From NCBI GenBank assembly GCA_002478485.1, contig DLOL01000039.1:1-16006 (forward strand): a stretch of DNA of 16,006 nucleotides, written 5' to 3'. Source of the DNA: Eubacteriaceae bacterium UBA7485. GTDB lineage: Bacteria > Bacillota > Clostridia > Eubacteriales > Eubacteriaceae. Under the pieces are notes generated by a model, which did no database searches, was not told the origin of the DNA, and saw only the letters and a program-made list of their open reading frames with translations. Made by a program: the position numbers and the translations under genes. Shown in pieces: positions 14,527 to 16,006 of this stretch; the first letter of the stretch is position 1, and the number at the start of each line of letters is the position of its first letter.

Positions 14527-14598
14527 TTCACCTACCTCACTATTCTTTCTTTTTGAATCAAATCATAAGCTTAAATGTGTTTCAAGCTTTTAAAATTG

Positions 14599-14634
14599 AA
14601 AAAGTCCTGCACCAATTAAACTTTGGTACAGGAC
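14599..14634 (-). terminator. Rho-independent terminator downstream of the flavin oxidoreductase
   Basis: On the minus strand GTCCTG and CAGGAC arms (14629-14634 with 14604-14609) pair, followed after one mismatch by a further 5 bp (14623-14627 with 14611-14615). The loop is 7 bases, and five T residues follow (14599-14603). It lies 75 bases after the oxidoreductase stop codon and upstream of the metallopeptidase gene, so the two genes are separate units. Confidence 0.85.
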
Positions 14635-14709
14635 GACTCTTGGTAAATTGTTAGTATTTATCTAAATATTTTCGTAATATTCGTAATGAGAGATTATAAT
14701 GAACCTTGT

Positions 14710-15756
14710 TTATTCAACTTCATCTACTGCCTGTTTCAAAAGAGCAAAGCTACGGAGCTGAGCTTTTGGATCAAAAATAAATGTGTTAACCATCATTTCG
14801 TCGAACTGTACTTTTGATTTAAAGGCCCTGTACTGTTTCTTAATAGATTCAACAGAACCAACCAGCTGACAAGATCCCATTTGTTGAACTGCTGCTTTAG
14901 CATCTCTCAACAAGTCTTCTTCATTAAAGGCTACTGGTCCAAAATGTGGGACGGCACGAATTTCTTTTCGCAGATTATCCCACACGGCTTCACGATTATC
15001 GACTGGCGGTTTAATTCCTTCTCCGCGTCCCAAGACGATATCAACCATTCCTTGAAGCTTTGAAGTTTCAAGTCTTTCAGCTTCTTCATCCGTATCTGCT
15101 GCTGTCACATTGACACCGACAATAACATACGGATAAGCCAAATATTCTGAAGGTTTAAAATGGTCCTTGTAAATTTTTACTGCTTGTTCAAGCATAGCAG
15201 GAGCAAAATGGCTGGCAAATGCATAAGGTAAACCCAGTTCCGCAGCAAGATATGCAGAATCGGTGGAAGATCCTAGAATATAAAGTGGTACATTGAGTCC
15301 TGCGGCCGGATAGGCATGAACAGGCCATGAATCTTTAAAATATCCTTCCAATTCTTGAACTTCTTGCGGAAACTTGTCCGTAAAATCAACTGTTCTACGA
15401 ATCGCTCTTGCGGTCTGCATATCTGTACCTGGCGCACGGCCAAGTCCTAAATCCACGCGTCCGGGATATAAAGTTTCGAGCGTACCGTAATATTCGGCTA
15501 CGACATACGGGGTATGGTTCGGAAGCATTACACCGCCTGCTCCAACACGAATTGATTTTGTATTTGCAAGTGTATGTTGTATCAGCAATGAGGTAGCTGA
15601 AGAAACAAAAGCTTTTGTATTGTGATGTTCCGCTATCCAGTAACGTGTATATCCAAGATCCTCAACACCCTGAGCCAGTGCTACCATCTGATCCATGGCT
15701 TCTTTTTCAGTTTCTCCGATTCGACGAGGAACCACATTTAAGACAGATAGTTCCAT
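14710..15756 (-). CDS. Bacterial-luciferase-like (LLM class) flavin-dependent oxidoreductase, MsnO8-like
   Basis: The 348-aa product is a full-length member of the luciferase-like monooxygenase superfamily (TIM-barrel, FMN-dependent). Motifs are MELSVLNVVPR at the start, LGYTRYWIAEHHN (about 34-46), SIRVGAGGVMLPNH (about 68-81), the YPGRVDLGLGRAPGTD signature (about 97-112) and LYILGSSTDSAYLAAELGLPYAFA (about 158-181). This subgroup (YhbW/MsnO8-like) has no firmly known substrate in most bacteria, and no true luciferase activity is implied. The ATG follows an AAAGGAAC ribosome binding site (15761-15768). It is a single-gene unit with its own terminator. No linked flavin reductase is visible. 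Confidence 0.92.
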   Translation of the reverse strand: MELSVLNVVPRRIGETEKEAMDQMVALAQGVEDLGYTRYWIAEHHNTKAFVSSATSLLIQHTLANTKSIRVGAGGVMLPNHTPYVVAEYYGTLETLYPGRVDLGLGRAPGTDMQTARAIRRTVDFTDKFPQEVQELEGYFKDSWPVHAYPAAGLNVPLYILGSSTDSAYLAAELGLPYAFASHFAPAMLEQAVKIYKDHFKPSEYLAYPYVIVGVNVTAADTDEEAERLETSKLQGMVDIVLGRGEGIKPPVDNREAVWDNLRKEIRAVPHFGPVAFNEEDLLRDAKAAVQQMGSCQLVGSVESIKKQYRAFKSKVQFDEMMVNTFIFDPKAQLRSFALLKQAVDEVE

Positions 15757-16006
15757 ATAAGTTCCTTTCTATCATTAAAATTCCTATACCTTCCTATTAT
15801 GTTTTACATCATATCTAAATATCGATTTCGAATACGATCCATTCGCAACCACCCTTGATTCTAATTAGGTTTTCGAAAAAGCATTTATTATTGTACGAAA
15901 GTCTGAAAGTAAGGTCATTTATTTTATACCCATCAGCACTTTTCGGATTGAGCTTAATGTTCCTTCCGCATTGTGTCTTATAAATAAAAGGGGCTGTCGC
16001 ACTATA
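15757..16006. other. AT-rich intergenic region at the right edge
   Basis: These 250 bases carry the ribosome binding site and presumably the promoter of the flavin oxidoreductase (a CATAAT-like -10 on the minus strand near 15795-15800, no good -35). I see no open frame worth calling. The last 16 bases resemble an insertion-sequence end and are listed separately. Confidence 0.4.
15991..16006. mobile_element. Possible terminal inverted repeat of an insertion sequence beyond the window
   Basis: The window ends with GGGGCTGTCGCACTATA. From memory, GGGGCTGTCGCA-type strings are common at the outer ends of transposase-encoding elements in Bacillota. Only one end is visible, with no transposase and no matching partner in the window, so this is tentative. 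Confidence 0.35.

Noticed and set aside
14575..14592. Two AAGCTT sites forming a short inverted repeat near the metallopeptidase promoter
   Set aside because: The stem is short and AT-rich next to a real terminator; it is likely chance.

Overview
The window reads as chromosomal DNA of a low- to mid-GC anaerobic Bacillota (Firmicutes). Supporting signs are strong AGGAGG-type ribosome binding sites, GTG starts, Rho-independent terminators after most units, a clostridial-type Rnf complex and a class II fructose-bisphosphate aldolase. The aldolase and the overall gene style suggest an Erysipelotrichia-like lineage, but that is inference from memory of family flavour, not proof.

Layout. Positions 54-545 (minus) hold an unrecognised 163-aa gene. 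Positions 638-5751 (minus) are a complete six-gene rnf operon in the order rnfC-D-G-E-A-B, closed by a clear terminator at 605-632. An M18 aminopeptidase (5768-7177, minus, GTG start) lies only 16 bases upstream of rnfC and very probably heads the same transcript. A perfect 28-nt palindromic terminator (7222-7249) separates this unit from an upstream pair on the same strand: a pentapeptide-repeat protein with about 31 unbroken pentapeptides, then ribose-5-phosphate isomerase B. A 310-bp divergent intergenic region carrying a 12-nt inverted motif separates that pair from class II fructose-bisphosphate aldolase (8734-9609, plus), which ends in a 14-bp-stem terminator.

Positions 9650-10586 are a small accessory patch. 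It holds a decayed ISL3-type transposase (N-terminal zinc-finger domain only, plus strand) and a 53-aa minus-strand gene. That small gene has a near-consensus sigma-A promoter and its own terminator. Positions 10587-13805 (minus) encode a 1072-aa, extremely acidic protein. It has a small helical N-terminal domain, a charged coiled coil, roughly 830 residues of Glu/Ser-rich linker with several internal repeat families, and a compact C-terminal domain. Upstream are a small HExxH metallopeptidase (14014-14526, minus) and a bacterial-luciferase-like flavin oxidoreductase (14710-15756, minus) with its own terminator. The last bases look like the terminal repeat of an insertion sequence lying beyond the window.

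Functionally, the left half is core energy and carbon metabolism: ferredoxin:NAD+ oxidoreduction coupled to ion pumping, peptide breakdown, the pentose phosphate pathway and glycolysis. The right half holds less understood genes. I see no CRISPR array, tRNA, rRNA, prophage module or recognisable defence cassette. The most unusual items are the giant acidic protein, the isolated 53-aa gene, the unbroken pentapeptide helix and the substitution in the RnfG flavinylation motif.
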